From contig JAQISU010000071.1 in assembly GCA_029339505.1 (NCBI GenBank), positions 1,798,001 through 1,862,000 on the forward strand: a stretch of DNA of 64,000 bases. Reading direction: 5' to 3'. Of the stretch, positions 1-11,814 are shown piece by piece (the stretch's first letter is position 1; every line of letters starts with the position of its first letter). Below the pieces are notes generated by a model. It searched no databases. It was not told the DNA's origin and saw only the letters and a list, made by a program, of their open reading frames with translations. The stretch comes from Unio delphinus (Eukaryota; Mollusca; Bivalvia; Unionida; Unionidae). A program made the translations under genes and the position numbers.

Positions 1-837
1 AACTTTACTGTAAATCCTGTGCACCTGCATTAGTTTCACCAAGTGTAACAATTTCATTCTCGTTTATTTTGATTAGTAAACCAATAGAATTAGTGAAATT
101 TTACATTTACAATATTGGAACATCCCAAACTTCTTAATTTGTATATATTATTACTGAAGTTGATTAATATGTATTCTTTTATCACCAGTTGTTTATTTCA
201 ATAGAAGCGTTATTCAATTTTAGAAAAAATTTCATCTAACTTCAGCAGTTGCCACTTCCATTTAGAAATTGATTATTCGTAAAACATGTTAGTGTGTTGC
301 CATTTGCATCAAGACAGGATTATGTTATAATATTCCAATAATAGGTTATGATAAGTTTACAAAAATAAGGTTCGAAGAAGAATTATATTGTTTATTGTTC
401 AATATCATTGAGAGTGATATCCCACAACACTGTTCCGGAATCTTTAAAAGGTGTTTTGTACGTAACTGTGATTGTTATGGACGAATGAAGAGTAGACCTG
501 GGGGGGGGGGGGGTAAATTGTGTGAATGGATATTAAAAGCTAGAATTCCTGAAACGTTGAAATATTGTGGAGCCATTGTATGAAAGGATACATATGTTAA
601 ACTAGTCTTAAAGTACTTGACTCTTTATTTAATGGCTCCAACTGTAAATTAAAGAATAAATTAAAGCATGGATAGTTTTGCTATTAAACATTTTACATGC
701 TCGTTTTCATGTTTAATTAACACATTAAGATTAGAGATTAGTATCATTGCAAATCACCCATATGGTGCAACCACAATTAAACAAAGACAAAACACATTAC
801 GTATATAACATGTTTAGCATTGATTCTGACAAATCCG
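1..837. other. AT-rich DNA, no gene recognised
   Basis: No coding segment with recognisable motifs is visible on either strand. The only distinctive feature is a run of 14 G residues near 500-513. The short open frame across 395-583 passes through this G run and has no recognisable domain. Confidence 0.6.
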
Positions 838-1131
838 AAGACTGGCCTAATGGTACAACATCTGCCTCGGTGCAGTAGGTCGCGGTTTTGAACCACGGCC
901 GAGTGATACCAAACACTGTTAAAACTAGTACTAACAGCTGCATCTCTTGGCGCTTAACATTAAGAGGTTGGTGTTAAGACTAGTCGGCCTGGTTTCAGGA
1001 TAATTTGACTTGGTGGGTCATCATGCTACATGTCATGTTGACAAAGTGCTAAACATGACTCTAAACTGTCACACTGCAGAACACGTAGTGATATAACTGA
1101 AAAATTGTTACAGCTACGTTAAATATATAAA

Positions 1132-1164
<33 letters not shown>
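838..1164 (+). mobile_element. tRNA-derived SINE with (CA)n tail
   Basis: A pol III type internal promoter is visible: a box A-like TGGCCTAATGG at 843-853 and a box B-like GGTTTTGAACC at 884-894, about 30 bases apart as in tRNA heads. A roughly 240-bp unrelated body follows and ends in (CA)n at 1136-1164. A diverged copy lacking the tRNA head lies at 27020-27260 and shares the body, including the TTGGCGCTxAACATTAAGA segment and the CA-rich end. This is therefore a retroposed family and not a functional tRNA gene. The box B C-to-T change suggests the copy is old. Confidence 0.75.
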
Positions 1165-1167
<3 letters not shown>

Positions 1168-2988
1168 AGACGATTTGTTCAATAAGGCTATTCTGGTCGA
1201 TACTGCAGAATTAACTAGCTTTATTTGATGTCCATTATGATAAATTCATATCATTAATAAACCATGAACGTTTTTAATTAGTTCAGTTTTTTCTGATTTT
1301 TAATTTCTTCATTACTTTTGCCGTAATACAAGTTTCATTCAGTTCGTTTTTTATGTGTGTTTACTGCATTTTGTTGATTCAGAAGAACATTATAATGTTC
1401 TATGCATTGTTCCCATGAATGGGTTAGCATAGCTTCATATCCCATTTATGAATAAAATATATAAAGAAATTTATGAAACATAAGGAAATGAAGAAATAAC
1501 ATCCGAAACGCAATTTTTCCATGATTGACATTTTGTCGGAAGACCAAAGGGACAAAAATGCATCTCTCACCTTCATCCCAGCTATGAACAAAAACCATAT
1601 AGGTCCTAAAGAAACAAAACCCATCTAGGTCCTAAAGAAACAAAATCCATCTAGGTCCTAAAGAAACATAAAGAAATTCTCAACACTGTGTAACGTAAAC
1701 ATTAACTTGAACACAAATTTGATAACCGTGTTCGAATTGACAAGAAAGTGTGCCACAGAAAGAATCATCGGTGCTTTTAAGTGATTTATTCCATGCCACG
1801 AAAGGGTATCAGAAGTATGAGAAAGATTTTAAAAAAGACATTGATGTAAAAAAAATTTATAACCGTGATTAGGCCAAGTCCGATTGCAAACTGAACGAGG
1901 CAGGTAATCAACTCCGCAATGCAGTTTGTTTCTGTTTGCTGCCTTAAGCCCCACGTGGTGCCATATGCAGGGTCTGTCTGTCATCTTGACTACCTACTCA
2001 AAGGGACAAGTAAAAGTATTACAAATGATGATTCATATCAAGAGAGACCAGACTCGATCAAAAGGTTTAAGAAATACATGTATATAATAGCATGTTACTA
2101 TATATGTTATAGTTACATGATATAGTAAGACTCAATTGTCTTAAAGTAACAAAAAGATCAAAAACAACAAGTTTTCTAAAATTAAAAAAAAAATAATTTA
2201 TTTCCCTGAATACAAATTTAAAATTCAGAAAGAATTTACAATACATCAAATTAAATACCAAACAGTTGTAAAGTTCAAAAATGGTAAGTTCCAGTTGAAT
2301 TCCAGTGGTACTCTAAATAAATTCCTATATTGAATGTGTTGCTTTGTCTGTATTCTCGAGCGTGCTTATATGTCGCTGGCCTGGAGTGTGGTTTTCTTTT
2401 AATAGTTACATCATACTAATATAATCCAAAATGTCCTAGTCTGAATTCGCTATAATCCCAAATTAATGATATTGTCCAAGAATAGTATACGGCATTATGT
2501 ACTTTTTGTGAATAATAAATTGAATATACAAATTTAAGCAAATTAAAAACTGAACACAAAAATAAGACTAATTCTGCTTCAGATACATAGACAAGAATTA
2601 ATAATCCCAATGTAAACAAGATTATATTCCCCTCTACTTTACCTAGATCGCAATTATGATTTTCTAAACGTATATCAGCTACTAGGAAGTTTCCATTCCC
2701 TACGATTCTAAGGTCACAATCAAGACTATATTTAACTCAAATCGAAATTAACATGATTATTATTAATAATGATCTCAATCTTATTCCCTCTAATGTTTTC
2801 CTGTGTGCGCGGAATTTTGAAACTGTACGCGGCATATGCATTTGCTACCAAAAGTTGTCCGCGAAATTATAAACCTGCTGCATTGCATTTTCTAATGAGC
2901 TGCGAAGCCGCGCACCTTAGAGAGGATATTGGTTGCGTTGTGTCTTACATTTTCTCATTACTACAAGAATTAGTCTGGTTACATGCTT
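1165..2988. other. No gene recognised; short 26-bp tandem repeat
   Basis: Apart from about 2.7 copies of a 26-bp unit (core GGTCCTAAAGAAACA) at 1599-1668, nothing structured is visible. The small open frames here lack domains and have the low-complexity composition expected of AT-rich noncoding DNA. Confidence 0.55.
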
Positions 2989-3036
2989 AGTATGCTCCCT
3001 GCGTTGCATAGCGGAGTGCAACGCAAGGAGCATACT
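2989..3036. repeat. Perfect-looking hairpin, 20-bp stem and 8-nt loop
   Basis: The left arm at 2989-3008 and the right arm at 3017-3036 are reverse complements at 19 of 20 positions. The loop is TAGCGGAG. The arms are richer in GC than the surroundings. The structure could form a cruciform or a structured RNA, or it could be the core of a small foldback element. No gene is associated with it. Confidence 0.85.
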
Positions 3037-5187
3037 ATGCAGGGAACCTGATTTTACAAGTATCTGGTGGGTGTACACATACCTATACGGTTGTGATTTA
3101 ATTTATCCCATCTTGTTTCGCGAGTTCTGCTCTTGAAAGACTTATTAACAGCACGAGCTGTTGACAGTATGAAACAAACATTGCTACGGTAAGACAACGC
3201 TTAACAGCGATGAACGAAGTAAAACGTAAAAAAAAACAACTGCGTGTACCGATATCTGGGAGGGAAATCAGGCTTGTGAAGATGAGTGAACGTCGTAACT
3301 TTTAATTGCGGGTTACGGATGCATCTTAATTGTATATATCCAACAGTTTGATATAACGGTACATGTCCGGATCAGATCAAATGTTGGGAGAAGGGGAGGG
3401 GGTCCTAAATTTCAAAAGGGCTATGACTTTCCTTGAACAAACACCAAATCAAAAATCTGTCTATTTACTTAAAGTGTGCATACATAGAGGATTCTTTTTA
3501 ACACATAGCTTTTATGTCAGTGAAATTATTTAGGTAGAAAGGGGAATGAATGAATTTCTGATAGACGGTGCAACTTTCTTTTCTTGTGTATAAAATATAG
3601 TCCCAAACAAGCGAACTATAAATCAGAGAACAAAAGTCCATCCGAATAAACAAAATAACAGCAAAATCGTTCTTCAAACCAAAATGATTAAAGCGTGTGA
3701 TTTCACAATGATACGGTACACAGATTTAGGTTCATTATATGGCCAGGTTTCTATTCGTAAAAAATGGATTTCATATCGGTATTTTGAAGACTGAACGGAT
3801 CAAAAACATCTTAAAAATTGGCCGTCACTGGTCTGATACCTGTAGACCTAGAGTACATGTTTACCGTAATATGTTACTTTCACAAATAAGCAATACATTA
3901 ATGCGATGTGAAATATGATTACTGGATGCGGAAATTCTCATATTTACTGTAATGTATTTGTGACTGGATAGTTGCGTTATTTGTTTTGGAGCAGTAAACT
4001 GTAAAGACGACGTTTCTTTTCTGTGTCGGATTTGCATCACATATTTACAGCGTGGTTGGAAACGTTTCGTCAGTTGGGAGACCGGTTTATGTCCACATTC
4101 TTCTGTAAACAGGATTGAGTTTATTTGCTTCTGAAAGTTAATATTTAAACCACGTTTGTATAATGGTGGATTACATGTTACAGATATACAGCACCCTCCC
4201 CCACACCCTCACCTGCTATCAAATGAGCAATACCCTTAACTTTTCTTCTTTCTGTTCTTTTCTTGGAGTTTTACGCCATTTGTCTTACGATGATATTGTT
4301 TTACATGACAAAAAAACTCCTGTGGGAATAAATAGTCTATATTAGGACAGTCGAGATAATATTTTCTCAATATCATTTCGCTAGTCGAGATGGAAAATGG
4401 CAGCCTAAATGTTCAATGAAAACCAAACGGTCCAAAAGGCGAGATTAAAGGTTTTCTCACTATCACAGTCAATCAGTAAATAGAATACTACACATAATTT
4501 CATGGGCCTTTTAGACCAGTCCGAATTACATAACGTGATAAGTTCACTTGTTATAATATGAAAATTAAGAAACTGTACAATTGCATGTGAGTCGTACTCA
4601 GATCGGTGTTTTGCGACATTCGCTTTCAAATGGATACCAACACGTCCATTCTCGTCTCTAAACCCATGATATGCTATCCTTCCAAGCGAGCAACAGAAGG
4701 TTTTGTTTCTTAATTTTTTAGCCAATGAGTTGCTAGATGCGAAAATACGCGTGACGCGAGTGTGTCGAGAATGGTGGTTAGAGTCTCATACCGATGAGCT
4801 TGTCCCCATAGCGTATCGAATGAGGTCAAATAGCTCATCCACAGTGTTAGTCTACAGCAATTGCGGAAAGGTAAAATCTCTGCTGAGAGAGCGAGTGATG
4901 ATATTGCTGCTACTCAGACAGGCAAAAGTCAATTTACGGTAACGATAAATATATAATATAAACGCTGTATGAATTTTGCGTTTTTCATTCGATTGATATG
5001 TTTGCAGCATCACGGTTTCTTATATGTGCTTGAAGCTGTCTTTGATTTTCCATTCCTGCCAAAATAATCTAAAACTCGGCCTTACTGATTATTTTCTCCT
5101 TCATTGCTGCCAAGAATAAATTACTGATAGTATTGAGACTGCTTCAATCTATCAGTTGAATGTCGCCATGGATACGTCTTAAATATC
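3037..5187. other. No gene recognised; part of a diverged dispersed repeat
   Basis: The segment at about 3890-4290 resembles 19530-19910 in order and wording: both have TATTTACTxTxATGTATTTGTG, then GTCAGTTGxGAGACC, then TTTGCTTCT, then a TTxxACGCCAT stretch. This indicates an old dispersed repeat. An open frame on the minus strand (4405-4725, 106 codons) and an overlapping plus frame (4703-4942) carry no motif that I recognise, so I do not call them genes. Confidence 0.5.
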
Positions 5188-5514
5188 CTAAATCCGGTTC
5201 CGAAAGTTGGTTCTGCGGAAATCCTGAAACGCTACAATGTGGTTATCAAACAGAGATCGTAAGGTGGTTAACTTATCCCTAACTGCGGTGTCACTCTCGT
5301 CCACATATTTCTTCGTTACGGCTGCATCGTCTGATACAGGTTCTCTCAGAAGGACAAACATATTTCCGTTCATGTTGAGGTCAACCGTCATTGTATCACT
5401 GGTTTTATAAAAACGTTTATTGATTTCGTTTCTGTTCGTTGCAATTGATATGTTTGAGTCTTTGATTTTCTTTTCTTCAGTAAATACGGGGATTTTATCG
5501 ACGGTAACGCCCAA
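5188..5514 (-). pseudogene. Fibre/stalk-like viral protein relic (cassette A)
   Basis: An open frame of 108 codons on the minus strand contains NMNGNMFVLLREPVSDDAAV followed directly by TKKYVD. The pattern of a short beta turn (MNGN), a hydrophobic strand, P-x-S-D-D-A-A-V-T-K-K-Y-V-D is a hallmark of trimeric tail-fibre and stalk repeats in phages and some large DNA viruses or virus-derived elements, where it occurs in tandem. Only one clear repeat is visible. The frame has no obvious own start and lies at the 3' end of cassette A, downstream of a capsid-like relic in the same orientation. I infer a receptor-binding or vertex-fibre protein of an integrated virus-like element. A cellular coiled protein cannot be excluded. 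Confidence 0.5.
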
Positions 5515-5869
5515 AACTCGCCGGACGAAATATATCCACCTAATATTGTTTGTCTTTAGACTTCATATTGATCCTGAAAACCACAACTGCATCCTTATCA
5601 AACAACACCGAGGTTCATAAGATCAGTAAGCTCATAATATGACGAATCAATGTTACCAAGACCAGATGTATTAATTCTGCGGATATCCCTTGCGTAAACA
5701 TCGACCATTATAATCTCGGAAAAATTTTAAAACAAAGTACAGTTATACCTGGACAGTATACTGTCGGGACGTATATACCATCCACTGGTGTATTTGTGTA
5801 AGACTATATGTGGTGACGATGATGATCATGATATATCATTAAGTACAGCAAGTACTTCTGGACCACATA

Positions 5870-6010
5870 AATATGGATCTGTTAATATCTGTTAGACCAT
5901 TTCCTGTCGCTTTCTTCATTGTCATCCCGGCAGCTGCTACAACAGTACCATGCGCAGCTGCTTTTTCACCAGCTGGAGCTATAACAACAATCAATGCTGC
6001 TATAACTACA
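5870..6010 (-). pseudogene. Ala-rich hydrophobic fragment (cassette A)
   Basis: Minus-strand translation gives a hydrophobic Val/Ile/Ala segment followed by an Ala-Gly-Met-Lys segment (AAAGMTMKKATGNG). It lies between the capsid-like relic and the fibre-like frame. The composition resembles the small membrane-active or minor capsid proteins of virus-like elements, such as the 14417-14782 frame of cassette B, but residue-level similarity is not convincing. The fragment is short and has no intact start. Confidence 0.3.
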
Positions 6011-6269
6011 AAAAGTTGAAATATGCACCAATTTTTATCGTATAGTTGATCGCATTCTTTGATTTATTGGCGTGATTGAAGTGCCTGACTAACGTTCAGT
6101 CAGTGATACTTGTATTTTATTGGGCCTTGCAATACCGTTGATTTCAGTAATAATTTTATGCAATAATTATTTTCCAATGCTATTTGTGGCATTCTAATCT
6201 GACAAAGATGTCGGAGCATCACTGACATTTATACTCATATATGTATGAGTTAATTCCATATTTTCTACA

Positions 6270-6900
6270 GGTACAGCGATTGCTCTATAACCAGGGTCAA
6301 CACCACCCAGTCGGCGTACCACAAGAGCCCGAAAATGTTCCAGTGAGAAAAAATGATCGGATATAATGTTATGAAATCCTGCAGAGGTATCCGCAAACCG
6401 GAATTAACATTCTGCTCACGCCCGATTAATGTCAATAAACGGTGATAGGCACTTGCAACTTGATTGTTCTCGAAATCCGGTAATACTGCATCGGATGCAA
6501 CTTCACAAACCTCGAGAGTATCAAACGCCTTTGGGTTTCGCTTCTCTGAACCTACTCTGGCTTTATCCTGAAGTGCTATAATATATGTCGTGGTGCTGTA
6601 ACTCCAAGGTGTGATGCTATTTGCGATCTGAATAACCCGGCAATACTACTTTCAATACTGTCTGTGGTCATGGTAACCATGACAACATTCATTTTCAGCC
6701 TCTATCCGTGAAAGAGAGCAGCGCTTTTCTTCCGTCAGCGATCGTGTCATTGTTAGCATCCACAAAGAAGCTTTTCTCAGTTTATCCATTACCAGATTCA
6801 ACAGTATATGGACACCAGATTACAGGTGGCTTTTATAACAAGTACAACTGTGTATTTAGCACCGAATTAACTTTTCACCTTGATCAACATCAGCAAGGAC
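6270..6900 (-). pseudogene. Major-capsid-like protein relic, copy A
   Basis: Minus-strand translation, with frame breaks, contains NQVASAYHRLLTLIGREQNV followed by N-S-G-L-R-I. This matches the cassette B frame (NQVARAYHRLMTFMGRNHNV, D-T-G-L-Q-I) residue for residue over most positions. Farther upstream, ALQDKARVGSEKR in A aligns with ALHDYIRLNSQER in B, and a downstream RAIAV is shared. The shape (paired residues around N-G-Q/D, RAYHRL, a G-R...G turn, then a Y-P aromatic strand) recalls the C-terminal part of the double jelly-roll capsid-like proteins of Polinton/adintovirus-like elements. At least three frame changes or stops are present, so the copy is dead. The assignment as capsid is inference; the homology between A and B is seen directly. 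Confidence 0.6.
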
Positions 6901-6944
6901 GTTATTGGGACACAATTTATTATGTAGAGTGCTAAGGCCACTTC

Positions 6945-7145
6945 ACCGAGTGGCAAGACTACTTTCTGTTGTTTCGTCATGGAGAACATTTGACGCAGCT
7001 TTTGCTTTTCCCTTCTTTGCTTCAGATCTAGTTCTTACACATGAGTGTCTCCTTTCTTCTGCTGCTTTTTCAAGCTGACCCATAATTTCTTTATATTCCT
7101 TTTCACTGTCTTGTTTTATTTGTCCAATATACTAATGTACTGACT
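6945..7145 (-). pseudogene. Charged coiled-coil fragment (cassette A)
   Basis: On the minus strand a run of about 60 codons is rich in Lys, Glu and Gln, with QIKQDSEKEYKEIMGQLEKA and then a basic S-E-A-K-K-G-K-A-K-A segment. It suggests a coiled coil followed by a basic nucleic-acid-binding tail. It lies immediately upstream (in minus-strand sense) of the capsid-like relic. No equivalent is evident at the same place in cassette B. No start codon context or family can be assigned. Confidence 0.35.
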
Positions 7146-7439
7146 TGCTGAGATAGTTCAAAATCTTTATCGTCAGTTTTGAGAACATCGGAGGAAAAAG
7201 CAATACATATTTACGCCAATCGGCATGGCTTTTAAGATCTTTAATATATTCAGATTTTGCATATTTTGCTTGTTAATCCAGCCCAAACACAGAAAATGTA
7301 ATTGTTTGCTTTTTATCCTTGATAAATGCAATACCTTCCTCGGTAAAAGTATCTGAGTTCTAGCTTCTAGTGGCTGATCTCTGAAATACGATCCTTTTTA
7401 TCACCGATCTCAACATGAGCTTGGTCAGTACCTTCTAAT

Positions 7440-7645
7440 AATTGTGGTTACGTACCAGCTATCTCTCGATGAATATTTTTAGTCGCTTTTGTTCTTTTTG
7501 CTATTTTCCCAGTTGATTTAGCAGTTAGTTCCAGCAATGAATGAGAACCTTCAGTAGTTTCGGTGTCCGGTTTAAATAATTCAGAAACAGATTTTTCTGC
7601 AAATTCTACTTTAGCTTCCTGTGTTTGACACCGTCAAACCCTCTT
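7440..7645 (-). pseudogene. Lys/Thr-rich protein relic, copy A
   Basis: Minus-strand translation gives EAKVEFAEKSVSELFKPDTE, then TTEGSH, then a LTAKSTGKIAKRTKATKNI stretch. This parallels the cassette B frame at 14876-15106 (SKVEVAESSEYLFMP, TTEGLLP, then a basic TKKTKKILKE stretch) in motif order and spacing. The shared protein is small, basic at its C-terminal half and Thr-rich. It may be a DNA-binding core or scaffold protein of the virus-like element, but that is inference. The copy is broken and has no intact reading frame around it. Confidence 0.5.
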
Positions 7646-7699
7646 CCTTGCCATGAATTTCTTTGCTTCTGCTTCGAATCGGGGATATCAACTACTTCA

Positions 7700-8152
7700 T
7701 CCCTAAATAGAGCGTCTAAACATTTAATTATATACTTGCTTTGTTTCTTTGGTCGCGGCACATATTATGCTCTGTAAAACAATTGTTGGGATGTCATTCG
7801 TATACGTATGGTCCCATAGCGTATGTCTAGTGAGCCTGTTCTGGAACATCCTCGTCACTGGCTTCATCAAAACGTCGCTCGCTTAAGAGTATACACTTTA
7901 ATGCACGCTTGTTTATCTCATTTACGTCCGAGTTTGTTTTCGTTCTATTTTCAGGTCACTGTCAAAATTGGTATTCTCCATGCTTGTTTTAGATAATTTG
8001 TATGACACATTCAAACGATACAATGATTTATGTTCGCTCAGTTTTTCCAATCTTTTGGCATGTCCTTGCCAGCATCATCAAAAAACTCATTCATACCGGT
8101 CTGACAATCAATTCCCTGTCTTATGCTTAACATTTTCAACACAAATAACTCG
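7700..8152. other. No gene recognised; edge of cassette A
   Basis: Possibly more decayed minus-strand coding sequence, because base composition continues smoothly from cassette A, but no motif can be read. The plus-strand frame at 7968-8210 is not recognisable. Confidence 0.4.
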
Positions 8153-8566
8153 GCAATATTTATTTTCTTTTTTTTATCAGCACAAAATAAACAATATACA
8201 TGATATTTAGCTCACAGTGGGGAAAAATCAATTCCCTGCAAGCCAATTAATTACACTTTATTCACACACTGTAGAAGGCATATGTTATGTATATATGATT
8301 TAATATATATTAAATTGTTTCTTAGCCAGTTTTCAATTCTATTTTATTTTTCATTACATGATATTGCAATTTATTTTCTTTTTTCATCAGCACAAAATAA
8401 ACAATATACATGATATTTAGCTCACAGTGGGGAAAAATCAATTCCCTGCAAGCCAATTAATTACACTTTATTCACACACTGTAGAAGGCGTATATATGAT
8501 TTAATATATATTAAATTGTTTCTTAGCCAGTTTTCAATTCTATTTTTTTTCATTACATGATATTGC
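8153..8566. repeat. Tandem duplication of about 205 bp
   Basis: Two nearly identical copies lie head to tail at about 8153-8366 and 8367-8566. They share the block CAGCACAAAATAAACAATAT, the CTCACAGTGGGGAAAAATC block and the ending TTCATTACATGATATTGCAA. The second copy lacks a 9-bp TATGTTATG insertion and has a shorter T run. The high identity implies a recent duplication. It sits at the upstream edge of virus-like cassette A. Confidence 0.9.
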
Positions 8567-11500
8567 AATGTAAAGTTATTCACTAGAGATGATGTTTTTT
8601 CTTCTTCAGAAAATCGGTTGACTTGAATTATTCTTTGGTAAACAAGTAATGTTGACCTAGATCTTGACCTTGATTCGGGATTAGTGGCTACCACGTAAAC
8701 GGCTTTTTTTAAAAGAAATTAAATGATTGATTTTTGTCATGATCAAGATGAATTTAGTGAATTAAGAGATAAACAACTTTTAACCAAATGATAAACAAAA
8801 TGATTGGTTCCCGTCCGGATCATATCAGGTGTACGTGATATAAACGATTACGTGACGTCTTACCCCATTTCTTGATATCGCAGTTTGGGCATATTTTTCA
8901 TAACTTCGTATTAGAATACGATATAATCTTTGTTTTATTGAAATATAGTTAGTGTTTTGCTCTTACACCCTACATTAGGTCATGTTCTTCTGTTACAGCT
9001 AGTTAAAGAATCCATCTAACCTTTTTTTCACTTAATTTGGATTTTAAAGGAATTAATTCGTATATCTGTGCACATACATATTAATTCGTATCTCTGTATA
9101 GTGTGCTCATACATAATTCTTAGACAGTTTCTCAAACTTTTATTCGGATTTCCAACACCGCAGTATTAAATGTTGTGTTTCTACAAGGAACTAGATAAGC
9201 ACAAAACAGATTTCATCATACGTCATCGACTTCCATCTCGGAGTTTCCAACAGGATTCAAACTTGAATCTATGAAAACATTTAATTACTAGGACTTTTGT
9301 AATTTAATTCGTGGATTATTCTTGGTATATTTTCTGACTTGATTCTAACAACTGTAAGTTCTTTTTCCATTTTTGCAATACTTTTCCAGATAAATAAATT
9401 ATTTGCTAAACTGTTTCAAAGCTTGTTGTTTTCACATTTTCAGTGTTACTTTTTATTAGGGCCTCAACAAGCAACACTTAGCAGCATGTATATATTGATT
9501 GCTACTATGTAGACGTTTATATCTGTCTCTCAGCATAGATTTTTTTTTCTCTAATCACTGCAGACTAGAATAGAATAGTACAAAAGGGACTATATGTATG
9601 TCCTCTTTTGATACTTATGGAGACACGGACAGCCGTACGAGACTCTAACCTGAATGACTAACACACTCTCGTCATGTGTTCTTGGCAGAAGAAGTAACCA
9701 AAACATATATGGGCCACGATGAGGGGGGTATCTTGTTATGTGGTTTAGAGGCAAAGACGGCTGTGCCCGTAGGGTAGCGAATGAGGCAAAACACCCATTT
9801 GAGTAGTGCTGTGGGTGTCTTTTTGTCAAGCCCTGTTTTATTTATGCCTAATTCATAATCAATATTAAACATTTTATTCATATCTAAATTGACTGGAAAA
9901 AACATTTCTTACATGGAACTTAGTTAACATCGTTTTATTAGAGAGGTTAGTTAGTTTTTCTTGATCTGACATTTCCTCAAATTTCCTAATAGAAGCACAA
10001 TGAAGATGTCTTGTTTGGTGATAGATAAATAATATAATACCGTTACACAGAACACGTTATGTCTGGAGGGTGACATGTTCCCATCTCCAAACACCTGCTT
10101 TGTCATTACTAAACAGATCCCATGTATCATACATTGACTTATGACGCAAGATATACCGTGTTATTGACAACAAAGACGTTTATTTCATGACAAGGGATTT
10201 TCACTGCATTCATTGTATTTTAATGAATCATCGCCTCTGTAATGTTCGAGATAAAGGATAGGACAACGGTGAACCAGCCAACACATCTGCGAATTAATGA
10301 ATGTGTGTATGTATCTGTGACATTTTATTTCCGACATCAAAAATGCAACAATTTTCTTTACGCACAGTGATTAATTTTGAAGATGTTGCACAAAGGTTTA
10401 TAATGTTAAGGTGCCAGGGTAGTTGGGCTACAAAGAATTAATTAACGATTAATGGATCGCTACTTGAAAAGATATATGAAGGGCTGGATCAGTTACGGAA
10501 GTGGGGGAGGGGCAGTTTTTCCATGACAGTCATACTCCGCGCTAAATTAAAAAAAAGACTACACAAAAGTTCAATTGTCACTTGCAAATTGACCATAGTT
10601 TAATACGTTTATTTGGTATTATGAACACTATGAGTAAATAGGCGCATACGTTTGCTTTGGTGCCGTTTCGAGGAACACCAAGACCCTTTTAAATTGTGGA
10701 CCCAAACCGCCATTCCACCCCCAACAATTGACCTGATCCGGTCCTGGTATGGACGTATAGTGTGCTTTGCTACAAAATTCAAACATCAGTTTTACTTTGC
10801 AATCGCTGCTCGATAGGCAAACATAGAGATAATGGTACTCACCATCTACCAGCGTGATAGTATACAGACAAATTGTTTGTAAATTAGAATATGGTTTGTC
10901 TGTAATGTATGTCATATTCAATGGTGTTAAATATATGTAGTTAGAAATTATTTTATGTGTGACTAATAGAATCCATAGCGGTAGGTAAATTCTAAATAAG
11001 TCAGAATTTTTAAGGCAGAAATAAATAAATCGTTAATGTTCATGTACATCCGTTTAATTTCACCCAAGGGTCAAAATTTTGCGTCAGGAAATCATTGAAC
11101 TATTAAATCGAACTCTTGCTAAGCGGTTATTTGGATATCAATACATAAAGAAATACCTCGAGAATGGGTTGCAAGATTACCAAGTGTGATAAATGCATTA
11201 AATGATGAAATATATTAATGTAATTACAAAAAAATACATATCTACACAATTACATGACTTTTCAGCGTAGCCAGTGTTGGCGAATGTTATCGTAAGATAC
11301 TTGTATGAGCCGGGTAAGCTTGAAGGGGGTAAATTAAAGAGCGACTGATCCCATCTGGAGTATTACGAGACATAACATATCCAGCGTGGTAAGATCTACT
11401 AGTAGACCTGCAAAATACAGATTAGATTCAACTGTTCCTCGGCGTGGATTTGTACGTGAATAATTACAAATAATTCCTGAAGATACACATTTACCACCGT

Positions 11501-11810
11501 AGCAGGGTGCCAACAACCTTACGTCGATTACACTCAAGACAGGTCAGCATCACATTTTCACGTGTATGACCAAGACTACTATCTTTTCTATCTCAGGTAA
11601 ATTATCTTTGATTAGTATTGTTTGAATTCTGCCACAACATTACTGTATTACAGCTCGCAACATGATTTTTTTTGCTATTGTTTCAGTATTATTATAAATT
11701 CAGCAATAATATCAAAATAGCGCTTTTTTGTTTCGTCACTTTCTTTATTATTAACAAGTTCTTTTTCTTACTATATGATCAATAATATTTTTGTTGTTGG
11801 TGTCCTTAAA
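8567..11810. other. Spacer between virus-like cassettes; no gene recognised
   Basis: No recognisable coding motif. The minus frames at 9590-9905 and 10628-10921 have no domain. A stretch around 10700-10750 shares wording (GATCxGGTC, CAACAxTTGA) with 3365-3395 in inverted orientation, hinting at another old repeat family. If A and B derive from one insertion, this 3.2 kb is its unrecognisable middle. If they are two insertions, it is host sequence. Confidence 0.4.
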
Positions 11811-11814
11811 ATTT

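Noticed and set aside
838..905. A tRNA gene
   Set aside because: Boxes A and B are present, but no cloverleaf with anticodon and acceptor stem can be folded, and the unit continues into a repeated SINE body.
4405..4725. A 106-codon minus-strand gene
   Set aside because: No domain, no splice or start support, overlapped by an equally open plus-strand frame.
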